Part shown: positions 1-10,183 of the stretch, in pieces | Numbering within the stretch: the stretch's first letter is position 1 | Layout of the letters: each line of letters opens with the position of its first letter | Source: Globomyces pollinis-pini | Lineage: Eukaryota > Chytridiomycota > Chytridiomycetes > Rhizophydiales > Globomycetaceae | Length of the DNA: 17,490 nt | NCBI GenBank assembly: GCA_025399215.1 | Contig: MU621108.1 | Span: forward strand, 100,857-118,346 | Direction: 5' to 3' | Position numbers and translations under genes: made by a program | The notes under the pieces: model-generated | Seen by the model: the letters and a program-made list of their open reading frames with translations, nothing else | What the model was told of the DNA's origin: nothing | Database searches by the model: none

Positions 1-1137
1 GTATGGCCAATGGACGAAATCCCATTTGATTTCGAACTGAAAAGTGATGGTTATGTATACTCGGTGACAGCAGCTTGCTATGAAGAGGTCAGTGCTGAAA
101 CTGAAGTGAGTGGGACACAGATTAAATTGATGGATGTTGAAGAAACTTCCGCAGCTCTGTTTGGTAAGATATTAATTCAAATTGGTGCCAATGGGATGAG
201 GCAAGATAATGGTACGATCAGCGAATTTGATCATGGACTTGGAGTGGAACAAATATGTACTTTCTCGATCTCGTTTGGGAAAGGTGCAATGCGTACCAGT
301 TTCAAAGTGGATGAATGGAATGCAACGACGCTGGCAGAAGTACTAGAAGTAGATGTTCCTGGAGCACCGCTGATCGCAAAGGGAAGTTCTGGAGAACATT
401 TTGAGAGTGAGATTACTCGACATTTGAACGGTAATTGCTTATTTGAGTTAATTCGTATGTAGAGGATAACTATGGATTTGTTCCTTATGTGGGAAAATTG
501 TTAGAATATTTAATTGGAATGAATGTGACAACTCCAACTGACAAAGACCAAGTATCACTCCCACTGCTGGGATACGCAACGTACACCGATGGATCGTACT
601 CCCGAGATCGTATGTATAGAGGTAAGCATTATAAGCTGATGATTATCAGGTGTCAGTGTCATGCTTTCCATCATTACCAGTTATGCCATGGAGCAGTATG
701 AAGTAGTCAAATCGCAGAATTGTGACTACTTTGTATGGGATATGTCTGGTGAATTACACACTCAGGGAGATTATTTCATGTACACTCAAATACTGTGTAT
801 CGCAGAATTATGCCTGATTATTTTGACGCTTGGTTGGGTATACTTGAGCTATCGTATCCTTCCAGATTCAGAAGCGGTGTATCATTCCTTGGTGTCACCA
901 ATAGACCTCTTGAACGAAGCTTGCCGATACGGTCAGATGATTTTCGTTGATGCTCCCAAAACATTGAACACACTTCCAGGAGATCTCAACGAACGATATG
1001 GAAGTGAACGGATATACTACGGCATCAAAAAGTCAACGATAGAAAGCGACAATCCTGAGATGGAATACGGTACTCGAAAAGGAGTGTTAGATATTCGGAA
1101 AGTCGTGAAACGCATTAGAGCTAATAGACCGATTTGA
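1..1137 (+). CDS. Unrecognised protein with a membrane segment (3' part, 5' end outside window)
   Basis: The reading frame is already open at base 1, so the gene starts upstream; an ATG at 10 is internal or a possible start. Three exons join in frame: 1-430, 463-621 and 650-1137, with introns of 32 nt (431-462) and 28 nt (622-649). They give 358 residues in the window, ending in TGA. I recognise no family. The first two thirds are mixed polar and hydrophobic and look globular. One strong hydrophobic segment (around YTQILCIAELCLIILTLGWV) lies near residue 255, followed by a basic tail of about 90 residues ending in KRIRANRPI. This suggests a single-pass protein with a large N-terminal domain and a cytosolic tail, with more helices possible upstream. 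The next gene starts 115 bp downstream on the same strand. The gene structure is well supported; the function is unknown. Confidence 0.75.
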
Positions 1138-1252
1138 GAATCCTATTGATAAATGTGTTTGCCAATAAATTCAATACCGATAATTTTTATTCTTTTTTTG
1201 GGTTTAAAATCTTTTTTCGACTATCAGTGTTGTATAGGAAGTAGGCCATTCG

Positions 1253-3513
1253 ATGGATTCATTTGTCATTAGAACGAAACGACAAAAAGTCACCCATGAT
1301 CCTTCACTAGATAATGCTCAATCAACACTTAGAACGGTTTTCGGGTTAGATCATTTTCGTGGAAATCAGTTGAGTATCATCAGAGCAACTATGGAGGACA
1401 AAGATACATTGGTGCTGATGCAAACTGGTATATATAAATTGTGCTTATTTCAAAGGTGGGGGAAAAAGTTTGACATATCAACTTCCTGCTGTTTTGTCTA
1501 AAGGAATCACTCTCGTCATTTCCCCTCTCTTAGCTTTAATTCAAAATCAAGTAGATGCACTATTAAAGCTGAATGTGAAAGTATGTACCATAAATAGTAG
1601 TATCACCAAGAAGAAAAAGGATGACATTATTAGAGACATCACTTCGAAAGAACCGGAAACTAAATTACTTTATGGTAAACAAGTACATTTTAATCAAAGT
1701 GACACCTGAATTATTAGCAGGTGATGCATTTCGTAGAATAATGAAATCCGTTCACAAAAATGGAATGTTTTCGAGGTTTTAGCAACAACTAACCTTATAG
1801 ACTAGTAATAGATGAAGCACATTGCATCAGTCAGTGGGGTCATGATTTTCGAGCGAGTTACAGGAAACTCAATTTTTGGAAATCACAGTACCCCACAGTC
1901 CCAATCATGGCATTAACAGCAACAGCAACAAAAACTGTTCAGGACGATATTATACAACAATTGGAGTTATATGATCCAAAGGTATTTATATCTTCGTTCA
2001 ATCGTGCAAACTTGCACTACGACGTTTGGTATAAACCACCAGATAATGATCCAACCCCAGCAGTTTTAAAGTTTTTAAAATCCATATACTCTAAACGCAA
2101 GTCACGATTGGATAAGGACAAAACAAATGAACGAATTGAAGGAGTATGTGGGATAATCTATTGCGCAACAAGAGCAGAAACTGAATCTATCACAGCAACG
2201 CTGAGGAAAAACCATATTAGAGCGAAGGCATATCATGCTGGTTTTACGCCTCAAACTCGAAAAGACATATTGAATGCATGGACAGGAACGGATGAGTTAT
2301 CATCGACAAATGATGGAAATGACTCTCACGAAGTCATTGATATAGTGGTTGCAACGTAATAACTAGTGGTTTTAATATTAGAATATCATTTGGAATGGGT
2401 ATTGATAAGAAATCTGTCAGATTCGTTATCCATTGGGATTTACCAAAATCAATGGAAGGATATTACCAAGAAGCTGGTCGAGCAGGACGAGATGGCAATG
2501 TGTCACGGTGTATATTATGCTATTCGCAACAAGATGTTGATCGAAATATGTTCCTCATGAAATCAGGCGCAGATCATGAAAACAATTTACAGACCTTAAA
2601 GAGTTTTGAAACGGTTTGGTTGGGTAGTTATTCATATCTAGTTGGTAGAATATTGTAAAAATACCAGCATTTGTAGACACAAGTTTATTGTAGATTATTT
2701 CACCGCTGATATGTCCCCAAATGATATCCAAGAAGAGAATCTTTGCCCTGAAAAACGATGTGATATCTGTCGAAATCCGAAAAAAGTGCTTGATATGATC
2801 AATGCTGATAAACTAAACCAAGTATCCCTACGAAGTAGTCAACTTGAAATACCCACCACATGCACCACCTTGTTTTCTAAGGAGTATAATATGGCACAGC
2901 AAACAAACCAGTATCGTTTTTGTTGTTCATTAGTAGGAACGTTCGGCTTCGAGATGGGTCAATTGCTAGTTTTGCCACAAACAAAAGAACGTATGATGAA
3001 TACTCTTCTATGAATGAAAGCGGTGGATTTTTTAATTCGGATAGCTCATATAATCCATATCCAGGATTCCAATCAGCCTCTCGGATACATTCAGATACAG
3101 TGAATGGCCCAGAAGATGGTGTCAAAGATAAATTTTCCAGAGAATTCTATACAGGCAAGAAAGGAATTCGTCAGTATCAGATTGATACAACAACATCAAC
3201 ATACCCCCTTCAATCCACACACAAAACAATCCCAGGTTGCACTGCCACAATCCGTGACCGTTTTGTCACAAAACTTAAAAAGTTCATCACAGACAAAATT
3301 GACACGTTGCATTTATCAAACCCTATTGAAGTAGAAGACATTGAAAATCTAGCTATAGAAATCGAGGGTGCTGTATTTGCCAACAACCAGTTATTGGTGA
3401 CGTATCAGAATGCTATGGTATCCAGACTAAGAAAAATCAAGCAATTCGTGGAGATCACTGATGACACTTTCAATGATGATTTATTTCAGAATTTTGTTAA
3501 AATATATATGTAA
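1253..3513 (+). CDS. RecQ family DNA helicase, RECQ5-like, seven exons
   Basis: ATP-dependent 3'-5' DNA helicase of superfamily 2 (family knowledge). Exons: 1253-1427, 1456-1674, 1700-1775, 1801-2355, 2382-2613, 2642-2910, 2937-3513 (700 residues). Introns are 23-28 nt and each restores a RecQ motif. Motif 0 is FRGNQ (about 35-39), Walker A is TGGGKS (58-63), Walker B is DEAH (161-164), motif III is ALTATAT, motif V is GMGID, and motif VI is QEAGRAGRD (371-379). The zinc-binding region follows, with Cys at about 430, 454, 459 and 462. There is no recognisable winged-helix or HRDC domain. Instead residues about 607-690 resemble the RECQ5-specific internal Pol II-interacting KIX-like region ([12 protein letters not shown], then [10 protein letters not shown] and MVSRLRKI). 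That makes RECQ5 more likely than Sgs1/BLM. Human RECQ5 regulates recombination and transcription-associated replication stress in the nucleus. The long C-terminal part of animal RECQ5 is absent. Confidence 0.95.
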
Positions 3514-3573
3514 TTTGTTGGGCATGCAAGGCAATATTTTTACACATAGTTAACTTTTGGTGTTTAGTGTTTA

Positions 3574-4050
3574 TTAACACAATAAGTTTTTTATCTTCAT
3601 TGGATGATCTTTCTCCTTCGATTGTAATTGTTTTGAAATTTGTTCAGAATCATTAGAACCGCGAGAGGTCCAATGGTGTAGGTTTTGTTGGTCAAATGGT
3701 TTAATATGAGAGTTCAAAGGTTGCATAGACCAATGGTACTTCTCATTCTGTTGTAGTTGTTCAAACAAAATCTGTTGTTCAATAATAATTCGTTGTAGCT
3801 CTCTGATATAAGATACTGCCGACTGTAGAATGGACAATTTCTTGCAATCTTTTTGTATGTTTGCAGGAATCAAATTTTTAAGAATTTGAAATTGATCCTG
3901 GATTTTCTGACGACTTTTCCTTTCCACTAACGAATGAGCGCTTCTTTTTTTCTTCAACATTTCCTTTTGCGTTTGTCCTAAAAGGGTCTGATTTTCTGTT
4001 TTTGCAATCTCATGATAAGTGTCTTCTGAATCTATACTATCGAGTTTCAT
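3574..4050 (-). CDS. bHLH transcription factor, class B (E-box binding), zipper-like helix
   Basis: A single exon of 158 residues; ATG at 4050 is the first in-frame Met after an upstream stop. Residues about 37-95 form a basic helix-loop-helix. The basic region AHSLVERKSRQKI carries the H-x3-E-x3-R arrangement of class B proteins, which contact CACGTG E-boxes (family knowledge). Helix 1 is FQILKNLIP, the loop NIQKDCKKLS, and helix 2 ILQSAVSYIRELQ. Helix 2 runs on without a break into IIIEQQILFEQLQQ, a short leucine-zipper-like or coiled-coil extension. The arginine at position 13 (not Tyr) argues against SREBP. The C-terminal part is Gln/His/Ser-rich and probably disordered. The gene converges on the helicase gene, about 60 bp apart, and is divergent from the first receptor gene. 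Its target genes cannot be inferred. A short N-terminal exon further upstream is possible. Confidence 0.9.
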   Translation of the reverse strand: MKLDSIDSEDTYHEIAKTENQTLLGQTQKEMLKKKRSAHSLVERKSRQKIQDQFQILKNLIPANIQKDCKKLSILQSAVSYIRELQRIIIEQQILFEQLQQNEKYHWSMQPLNSHIKPFDQQNLHHWTSRGSNDSEQISKQLQSKEKDHPMKIKNLLC

Positions 4051-4510
4051 TTGCTCCAAAACCAATCTTGCTTTAAGATTTGATTAATTTATTGTTTAAA
4101 GAAAGTTTATATGTTGTTTTTTTAGCATTTGTTCATTCACAACACGTTTTTAGGTTTGTTTGGCAGAGTGGGGCAATTCGGTTAATTTAGCGCATTAGAA
4201 GACGGATGAAAGAACAAACTGTTTAAAATTAAAGATATTTTTCATTCTTGTTGTTTGTAGACCATTATCAAATTTCTTTCTTGTACGTACAGAACTGAAA
4301 GAATTCACGCGCTTAGATGAGCACACAACTCACCAAATACACTAAATCTACAACTTAACATGGATTGATGATCATTGACATTTGACGTGTTTTTAATTGT
4401 CCGTCAAGTGTTTCATCAAATTGACCAAAGCGATATGAAACAACGGAAGATGATCACCTAAAAATATGAAAATCATTTTATCATTTTACACCTAGAATTG
4501 ATAATTCAAA
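4051..4510. promoter_or_regulatory. Divergent intergenic region between bHLH and receptor genes
   Basis: These 460 bp separate the starts of two divergent genes and must hold both promoters. I see no convincing ORF or RNA gene. Visible elements are a near-E-box CACGTT (about 4143), a TGACGTG element inside TTGACGTGTTTTT (4382-4394), and AT-rich stretches near both starts. No perfect CACGTG palindrome was noticed, so autoregulation by the adjacent bHLH factor is not supported. Confidence 0.5.
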
Positions 4511-5526
4511 ATGGATATCAATAGATTATTTGACCCAGAGTCATACCAGTTTCAATTCGAAATCCCTATATTCATCAGTGCATCCTTAGGTTTAGTGGGT
4601 TCAATTTGGTTGTACAGAAATCCTCAATTCTATCAAACAAAGAATGGTTTCTTTTGCTTGATTTCTATGGTAGCTATCGTAGATTTACTGTCCTCTCTTT
4701 CTATAATGCAGCTGGTGATTTTTGGCCTCTTTCCAGATTTAGTCCTATACTTTTTATATGTCTCCACTTTTTTGAATTTGTCCATATCCTTGGTTGCACT
4801 TTACATTACAAAATATCATGGCTCAATCGAAAACATTCACTGGAAATCGTTAACTTGTTTATGTTACATTTTTGGAATAACTGCTTTTTTTAAGCCTCTA
4901 ACAATCACATCAACTACATTGTAACTATTATTTTAAAATTAATCATTAGTTATTCTATTCTAAGCCGTCTCTCTTATATACTATTGGCTAGTGCATTCGT
5001 TTTAATGTTTGTTTCGTTCTTTTTTACGTATCGAGAGTTATCGCTACAAGCAAAGTGTCAGGTTTATGCTGCCAGAAATTATTCAATAGAAAGCTCAGTA
5101 GCGGAAAGCCATATTTCAGAAGGGACAACACTAATGATACATTTTATCCAAATGTTTACTCTATTGAATTTTTTCCTTTGGGCACCATCAATCTTTTTGG
5201 GTTGTGCATTTATGTATATGTATTTTGATGGGCCATATTTCAAGTTGGTGTCAAGTGTGATCAGTTTCATGTATTCCTTCAATGTTGGATTAATGGGATT
5301 GAAGGGTCTTTTTCATGCACTTGGATTTCACTTTGGTCTTCATCGAAAACTACCAAGTGCTATTGAAATGACTGAAGTCACGACAGCTGGACACAAAGCT
5401 CTTCCTTATGCAAAATTCATTGGAACTCAGACATTACAAGATCATCTGGATAAAGAAATCCAATCGAGTAAAGTAAACCATGGACCTTCCAATAGCCCAA
5501 ATGTAACATCTACTACTATTGTATAA
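4511..5526 (+). CDS. Seven-transmembrane receptor (rhodopsin/cAMP-receptor-like), copy 1
   Basis: Two exons, 4511-4920 and 4950-5526, joined across a 29-nt intron, give 328 residues. Seven hydrophobic helices lie at about 18-36, 46-70, 76-100, 112-130, 145-164, 197-224 and 234-256, followed by a cytoplasmic Ser/Thr-rich tail. Class A-like marks are visible: an Asp in helix 2 (IVDLL), a Trp at the start of helix 4, W-x-P in helix 6 (LWAPS) and an Asn in helix 7 (SFNVG). The DRY and NPxxY motifs are not canonical. It shares specific blocks with the receptor at 6135-7064: YITKYHGSIENIHW matches YIVKCGGSVESISW, and GTTLMIHFI matches GTKLMIKFI. The two are therefore paralogues. The likely role is G-protein-coupled sensing at the plasma membrane; the ligand is unknown. 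Other 7TM folds remain possible. Confidence 0.8.
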
Positions 5527-5609
5527 TATATTTATTTAATCTTAATCAACATTGCTACCTATTTACAATAACCAGAAAGAGTTAAAGACTAGAAAACGCG
5601 ATTGTACTA

Positions 5610-5665
5610 AATTGATTAGCAGCAGTGCTGACGCCGACAGCAAAATGATTAGTAGTAGTGCCGAC
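5610..5665. repeat. Imperfect direct repeat, two 23-bp units offset by 33 bp
   Basis: Unit 1 (5610-5632) and unit 2 (5643-5665) share GATTAG, then an AG-triplet run (CAGCAGTG versus TAGTAGTG), then C-GAC. They differ at a few positions. In the plus-strand frame both would read ISSSAD. It looks like a small local duplication; no function is evident. Confidence 0.6.
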
Positions 5666-5802
5666 ATGCAGGTAGGCTCCATAGCTTTCATTTCCTATCA
5701 AACTTCATACGCCATAAATGAGGTTATGTTTTGGCATGCTTAAAGAAAAAAGCAACTGACGAATGTGTGGAGAAACAAACATAAACAGAATCGGGCGTAA
5801 AA

Positions 5803-5958
5803 TCAACCAAAATCCTTGAATGGTATGTCTTTAGGTATCAGTTTTCTGTACACCATTACACCATCTACACAACGCAACAGATTTTTGGTTTTTTTTCCAC
5901 GAACAACCAAACAGAATTGAAGATTGTTATCTTTACTGATTTGCCATAACTCATCCAT
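5803..5958 (-). CDS. Possible small or decayed minus-strand ORF
   Basis: ATG at 5958 to TGA at 5803 gives 51 residues of protein-like composition, including FCLVVRGKKTKNLLRCVDG and YRKLIPKDIPF. The same frame continues upstream as VVWRTDL after one TGA, and beyond that stop reads STFWNNWKAQLKKSFRF. It therefore looks like part of a longer protein interrupted by a stop or by an unrecognised intron. A GTGAGT donor sits at that TGA; splicing from it to the CAG within the ORF would remove 48 nt and keep frame. An ATG at 6091 could begin a first exon. I do not recognise a family. It could be a small spliced gene, a decayed gene or element, or a chance ORF. Confidence 0.3.
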   Translation of the reverse strand: MDELWQISKDNNLQFCLVVRGKKTKNLLRCVDGVMVYRKLIPKDIPFKDFG

Positions 5959-6134
5959 GAGATCAGTTCGCCATACAACTCACAATGCGAATCTGAAACT
6001 TTTTTTCAATTGAGCCTTCCAATTATTCCAGAATGTTGAGATATGAGACAGCCGACCTTACCGCAACCGACCGTAAATACTTGGGACCCATAGGTTAAAA
6101 GCCACCAATTGAAAAAATCCTGTAAAGAAATAGA

Positions 6135-7064
6135 ATGATATCAAAAAATTTGGATGAACTGATGGTGATGGGTGCATCACTATTAGGAGCATTAGGTGGA
6201 ACCATGGTGGTATTTATAATTCAAAAATTACCTCAAAATAACTTTTTTTATCTACTATGGTTAATGGCAATGACAGATATTTGGCTTAGTGGTGCAAGAA
6301 TTATATATATCATTGGACCTAAAATTGGACCAGATTCAAATTGGGATTTATATAGACAAATGTCAATTTTTGCAAATGATTTATTATCATGTTTTGCAAC
6401 TGCTATTGCACTTATCTCTTTATATATTGTCAAATGTGGTGGTAGTGTTGAATCTATATCATGGCAAAAAATTGCTTTTGTTAGTTGTATACCTGGTATT
6501 ATCTTTGGATTTCTTGATAACTTGTTGGGTTCTCAAAGTAGTGAACAACAAATTTTGGAATTTTCATTTCTAACATTAAATTATTTGGTAATGATGGGAT
6601 CATTTATGATTGTTACTTTGGAATTAAATCAACAAGCTAAATTAAGAAAACAAACGTTATCAACTCGTAGAAAAACTAGAGGAACAAAATTAATGATTAA
6701 ATTCATCAATCATTTTGTAATTATCAGTACAATGGTTTGGACTCCTTATATTGGTTATTGTTTATTACGTATCTTGTATCCAGGTTGTAAGAAAAAATAT
6801 CCAGAATTCGTCAATATTGTACATACAATTGGTATGATGTCAACATCTTCAAATGGACTTCTTTTAGCTATTGCAATGTTTTTAGGTTTACGAAAAAATT
6901 CATCACATTTACAAGTTGCTATACCTGTTCGAAATGAATTATCTCCTTCTCCTGTGGATTCAGGGGTAAATGATCCTACCATTAAAACTGTACCTGCTCC
7001 ATTGGATTCCGCTGTAACTGCTAATTCAGATGATACTGTGGTGACATTGTCAATACAATTATAA
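6135..7064 (+). CDS. Seven-transmembrane receptor (rhodopsin/cAMP-receptor-like), copy 2
   Basis: An uninterrupted frame of 309 residues. Seven helices lie at about 12-30, 36-60, 76-100, 112-128, 141-163, 183-211 and 226-252. As in the neighbouring copy, there is an Asp in helix 2 (MTDIW), W-x-P in helix 6 (VWTPY) and an Asn in helix 7 (SSNGLLL). The third intracellular loop is strongly basic (AKLRKQTLSTRRKTRGTK), as expected of a G-protein-contacting loop under the positive-inside rule. The tail of about 55 residues is rich in Ser, Thr, Pro and Val and ends in VVTLSIQL. Unlike copy 1 it has no intron, and it uses more AT-rich codons, so the duplication is not recent. An AATAAA polyadenylation-type hexamer lies at 7074-7079, just after the stop. 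The ligand is unknown. Confidence 0.82.
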   Translation: MISKNLDELMVMGASLLGALGGTMVVFIIQKLPQNNFFYLLWLMAMTDIWLSGARIIYIIGPKIGPDSNWDLYRQMSIFANDLLSCFATAIALISLYIVKCGGSVESISWQKIAFVSCIPGIIFGFLDNLLGSQSSEQQILEFSFLTLNYLVMMGSFMIVTLELNQQAKLRKQTLSTRRKTRGTKLMIKFINHFVIISTMVWTPYIGYCLLRILYPGCKKKYPEFVNIVHTIGMMSTSSNGLLLAIAMFLGLRKNSSHLQVAIPVRNELSPSPVDSGVNDPTIKTVPAPLDSAVTANSDDTVVTLSIQL

Positions 7065-7193
7065 AAAATCTTTAATAAATTATATGTCTAATCAAACAAG
7101 ATCCATTAAAATAATTTAAAAAAATAGTAGTTTTTATAAGTTAGTAAACCACATACAAAAGGAAAAATTGAGGTAAAATCTACCATCATTGTA

Positions 7194-9938
7194 TCAATAA
7201 ATCTTTTCACCACCTTGTTCATCATCATCATCATCATCCTCAGGGGATGAATCACGTACTCGACCAGTAGACTATCATAAATAAATCAAACTAATCATAC
7301 CTTTTGTTTTCCTTTAAGATCAGCACCAATCATTTCAGGATTAACTGCAATATAATACTTTGCAAGTAATCGATTGGTAGCGTAAATCAAAGCAGGCATG
7401 GATAAGAAACCCATGATTGCTAATACAGCAAATGCCAACCATAATGAATCCAAACCACCACTAATAATTAGTTTTACACAAACTTACAGGAATGAACCAC
7501 AAAGATCTTTTTGAATAATAATCACATTTTTACCAATAGCGGTACAATTCAAATCGGAATATAGTTTTAATTGGATACCATCCAATCCAGAAAGAATATC
7601 AAGTTTAAGTTGTGTTACGGATGCAGTAACCTATAGATGAGTATTTCCAAATATAAAAAATTACATTTGTAGTTGCACCAGTTTTAAAAGTATTGATACC
7701 ATCGATAGCACCATTATAATAAGTTCCAATACTAGTTGCTTCTCCCTATAGTATTATATATAAATTTAAATGTTACTTGAATGGCAGTAATGGAAGTTCT
7801 GATGGTAGTCACATCAGCAATCATAGTATCAATGTTTCCAGTGATGGAAGTAATGACTGGTGTCAACCCAGTAAGGGTGCTTTGAAGGGTACCAATACGT
7901 GAATCAAAATCAGCTTTTGCAGTTGCAACATTTAACCCACCATTCACCGTAAGAAAAGAGTCTGGTGGATTGACTAATTGACCAATAGCAGTATTCAAAT
8001 TATTTATAGTGGTTTGTAATTGTGGTAAAGTAGTATCTTTGATGGAAGTCAAGGATGTGGTACTTAAACTGGATAAATCAATGTTAACCAAAGTATTCAA
8101 ATTATCAGTTGGATCCGTACCACTACCAACCGAAGTATCTGAAAGACTACTGGTAAGGGAAGTAATATCCAATTTATCAATTTGTGGTGCAGCAAGTTTA
8201 GAGATATTGAATTGAGATGTATCAAATAATCCCATATCACCCACAATAGTCACAATAGACACATTGTTTGCACATTTGTCTCTAAATATTAAGCATAACA
8301 TTGATTTACCGAATATCAATGATTTGATTGATTTGACTACCCATAGCTGGTGGTAATGCTTGTGCCAATGGAGATGGTTTGATTTCAAACACTGAAGTAC
8401 ATACTATACAATTATTTTTCATAACCTTTTACCATCTCCAACAACCAAAGCCAAGATAAAGAACAGAATTGCATAGATTTGAATCAAAATAAATAGTGGA
8501 GAAGAAATCAAATTACATCTATGATGAATTGGTGATGATTTGGTTACCCTTTGACCACTCGAGCTTTCTTGGTTGCAAACCCAATTGAGAATACCAACAA
8601 GATAAAGAGAATTAAACATGCAAATCCCAACATTCCATTACCACTACCGATTAATGTAAGAAATAGGTACATGTATCCTTGGTAAGTGACACCAGAGGCA
8701 AAACTGCTTTGAAGTGTAAGGATGGCTTCTTTAAACATTTGGTCAACGGAACCGATGGAAGTGGATAGTCCGCTTAATGTGTTGTTCTTGACACCTTTGA
8801 GTGGGGTCCAGATACTGCCTTTGGCACCTATCGTGTTAGCTCATGTTGTGATACTTGACGAGGCATCAGAGACTGTGTTTGGAACATTGGCAAGTGTGGC
8901 AACACCAGTATCGATTTGACTTGCAATACCACTTAAATCAGGGATGCTACTTAAAGAGGATAAAGCTGCAGATCCAGTAGGAACGTTTTGCATAGAATTC
9001 AATGCAGTGGTACCTTGACTAGCAGCAGTTGACGCAGGAAGTGCTTGATTAAAGAAGTAGGTGTGGGCGGTTATAGATCCCACTTGAATTGGACTAGCTG
9101 AATTTCCCAGAGCACTCAATTGACTTTCAAATGTAGTGAGAGCTGAAATGTAAATTGAAATGTAAAACTTACTATTCACCAAAGTTGTCAAGGAGGTGAC
9201 TAAACTGTCTTTGGCAGTTCCAAGACTATTGCCACTAGTAATAATAGGTGTGATTTGAGCAGCAACGTTCTTGAGTCCAGTAGAAAGAGATACCAAGTTA
9301 GCATTCACTTGACCACCAGCTAACAATGGGTCAAAATCAACAGATGCAATAACATTATCAATAGACTTATTAATAAGTCCACCAATACTATCAAAAGTGT
9401 TTGAGATAGAAGGAGAAAAACTTGAAATGGTATCTTTAGCAGATATGACAGTATTGAGAGTATCATACTGTAACGATTGAACAGCATTTGTAAATTGACT
9501 ACCACCAGTGAAACTTGAGATAGCACCGATACTAAAAGTTAGTTTGGAGGTATTACAGGAAAAATAGATAGATGAGAACTATCCAGACAATTCCACAACC
9601 TTTCTGACAACTAGTAGAGGATGTTTTACGTTTACGCTTTAAACGTTTGAAACAACAACAGAGATAGAAACATTGGAAGGTACAACCCAATAAATGGAAC
9701 ACCAAACATAAGAACAAGATACCAATGATGATAGCAGCACCCTAAACCGTGAATAAAGTTTATGAAATACTAGATAGTAACCCATTGCACCAGTAACATC
9801 AATAATGAGACCACCGGGAGCGAATGGTGGAGCCAACATTCCACCACGAGTAGCAATTCGTATAGTTTTTGCTAGATTAGACCATGCATCTGCACCTTGA
9901 CCAACTACCCCACTAGATACTTGGCTTGTTAACGACAT
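7194..9938 (-). CDS. Five-helix membrane protein, prominin/tweety-like topology, twelve exons
   Basis: Exons from 5' to 3': 9938-9771, 9741-9557, 9531-9173, 9142-8855, 8827-8548, 8518-8433, 8403-8310, 8281-7777, 7745-7665, 7630-7488, 7460-7301, 7271-7194. They total exactly 808 codons plus stop; introns are 25-34 nt. Helix 1 (about 57-80) is followed by a Cys-rich basic loop (CFYLCCCFKRLKRKRK) and helix 2 (about 105-123). A large Ser/Thr-rich loop follows (about 124-380), then helix 3 (398-417), a short basic loop, helix 4 (432-453), and a second large loop (456-730) with four cysteines. Helix 5 (733-758) leads to a 50-residue tail with an Asp run. Basic residues fall on the predicted cytosolic side. 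This arrangement and the Cys-rich first loop match prominin and tweety families; sequence identity is too weak to decide, and fungal Prm1 is an alternative. No signal peptide is seen, so a 5' exon may be missing. Confidence 0.8.
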
Positions 9939-10183
9939 TGAATTCGAATAGAGAGCAATGAAGTTTTAAGATTAATGAAAGGAAATTCGACGCGTTCAAA
10001 TCTAAAAATCTCCGTGAAACGTGACTCAAAATTTATCGTATGAGACAGAGACTTGTAGCGAAGTGATGATAAGTTTACTTTCATTACCATAGATCTATTT
10101 ATTGTGGATTTTCGTTGCACTTTTTGAACATTTTAATTAGCAATGCATTCTATATTTTTTTAAAACATGACTAATTAAAAAAG

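Larger units (their letters stand above)
5527..6134. other. Intergenic region between the two receptor genes
   Basis: These 608 bp hold no convincing plus-strand gene. A 63-codon plus-strand frame (5552-5743) has no family resemblance and contains the imperfect repeat listed separately. On the minus strand, 5803-5958 holds a short protein-like ORF, also listed separately. The last 40 bp are AT-rich and would serve as the proximal promoter of the receptor starting at 6135. Confidence 0.5.

Noticed and set aside
1253..3513. Helicase as a frameshifted pseudogene
   Set aside because: Every frame break coincides with a GT-AG stretch of 23-28 nt, and removing it restores a RecQ motif exactly.
4150..4220. 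tRNA-like string (GGCAGAGTGG, then GGTTAA) in the divergent intergenic region
   Set aside because: No B-box (GGTTCRANYCC) or cloverleaf with paired acceptor stem could be drawn on either strand.
5552..5743. 63-codon plus-strand ORF after the first receptor
   Set aside because: No initiation context, family resemblance or splice link; its only feature is the small local repeat.
9929..10120. 63-codon minus-strand ORF just upstream of the pentaspan start
   Set aside because: It is in a different frame, overlaps the start codon, has no family resemblance, and probably is leader sequence.
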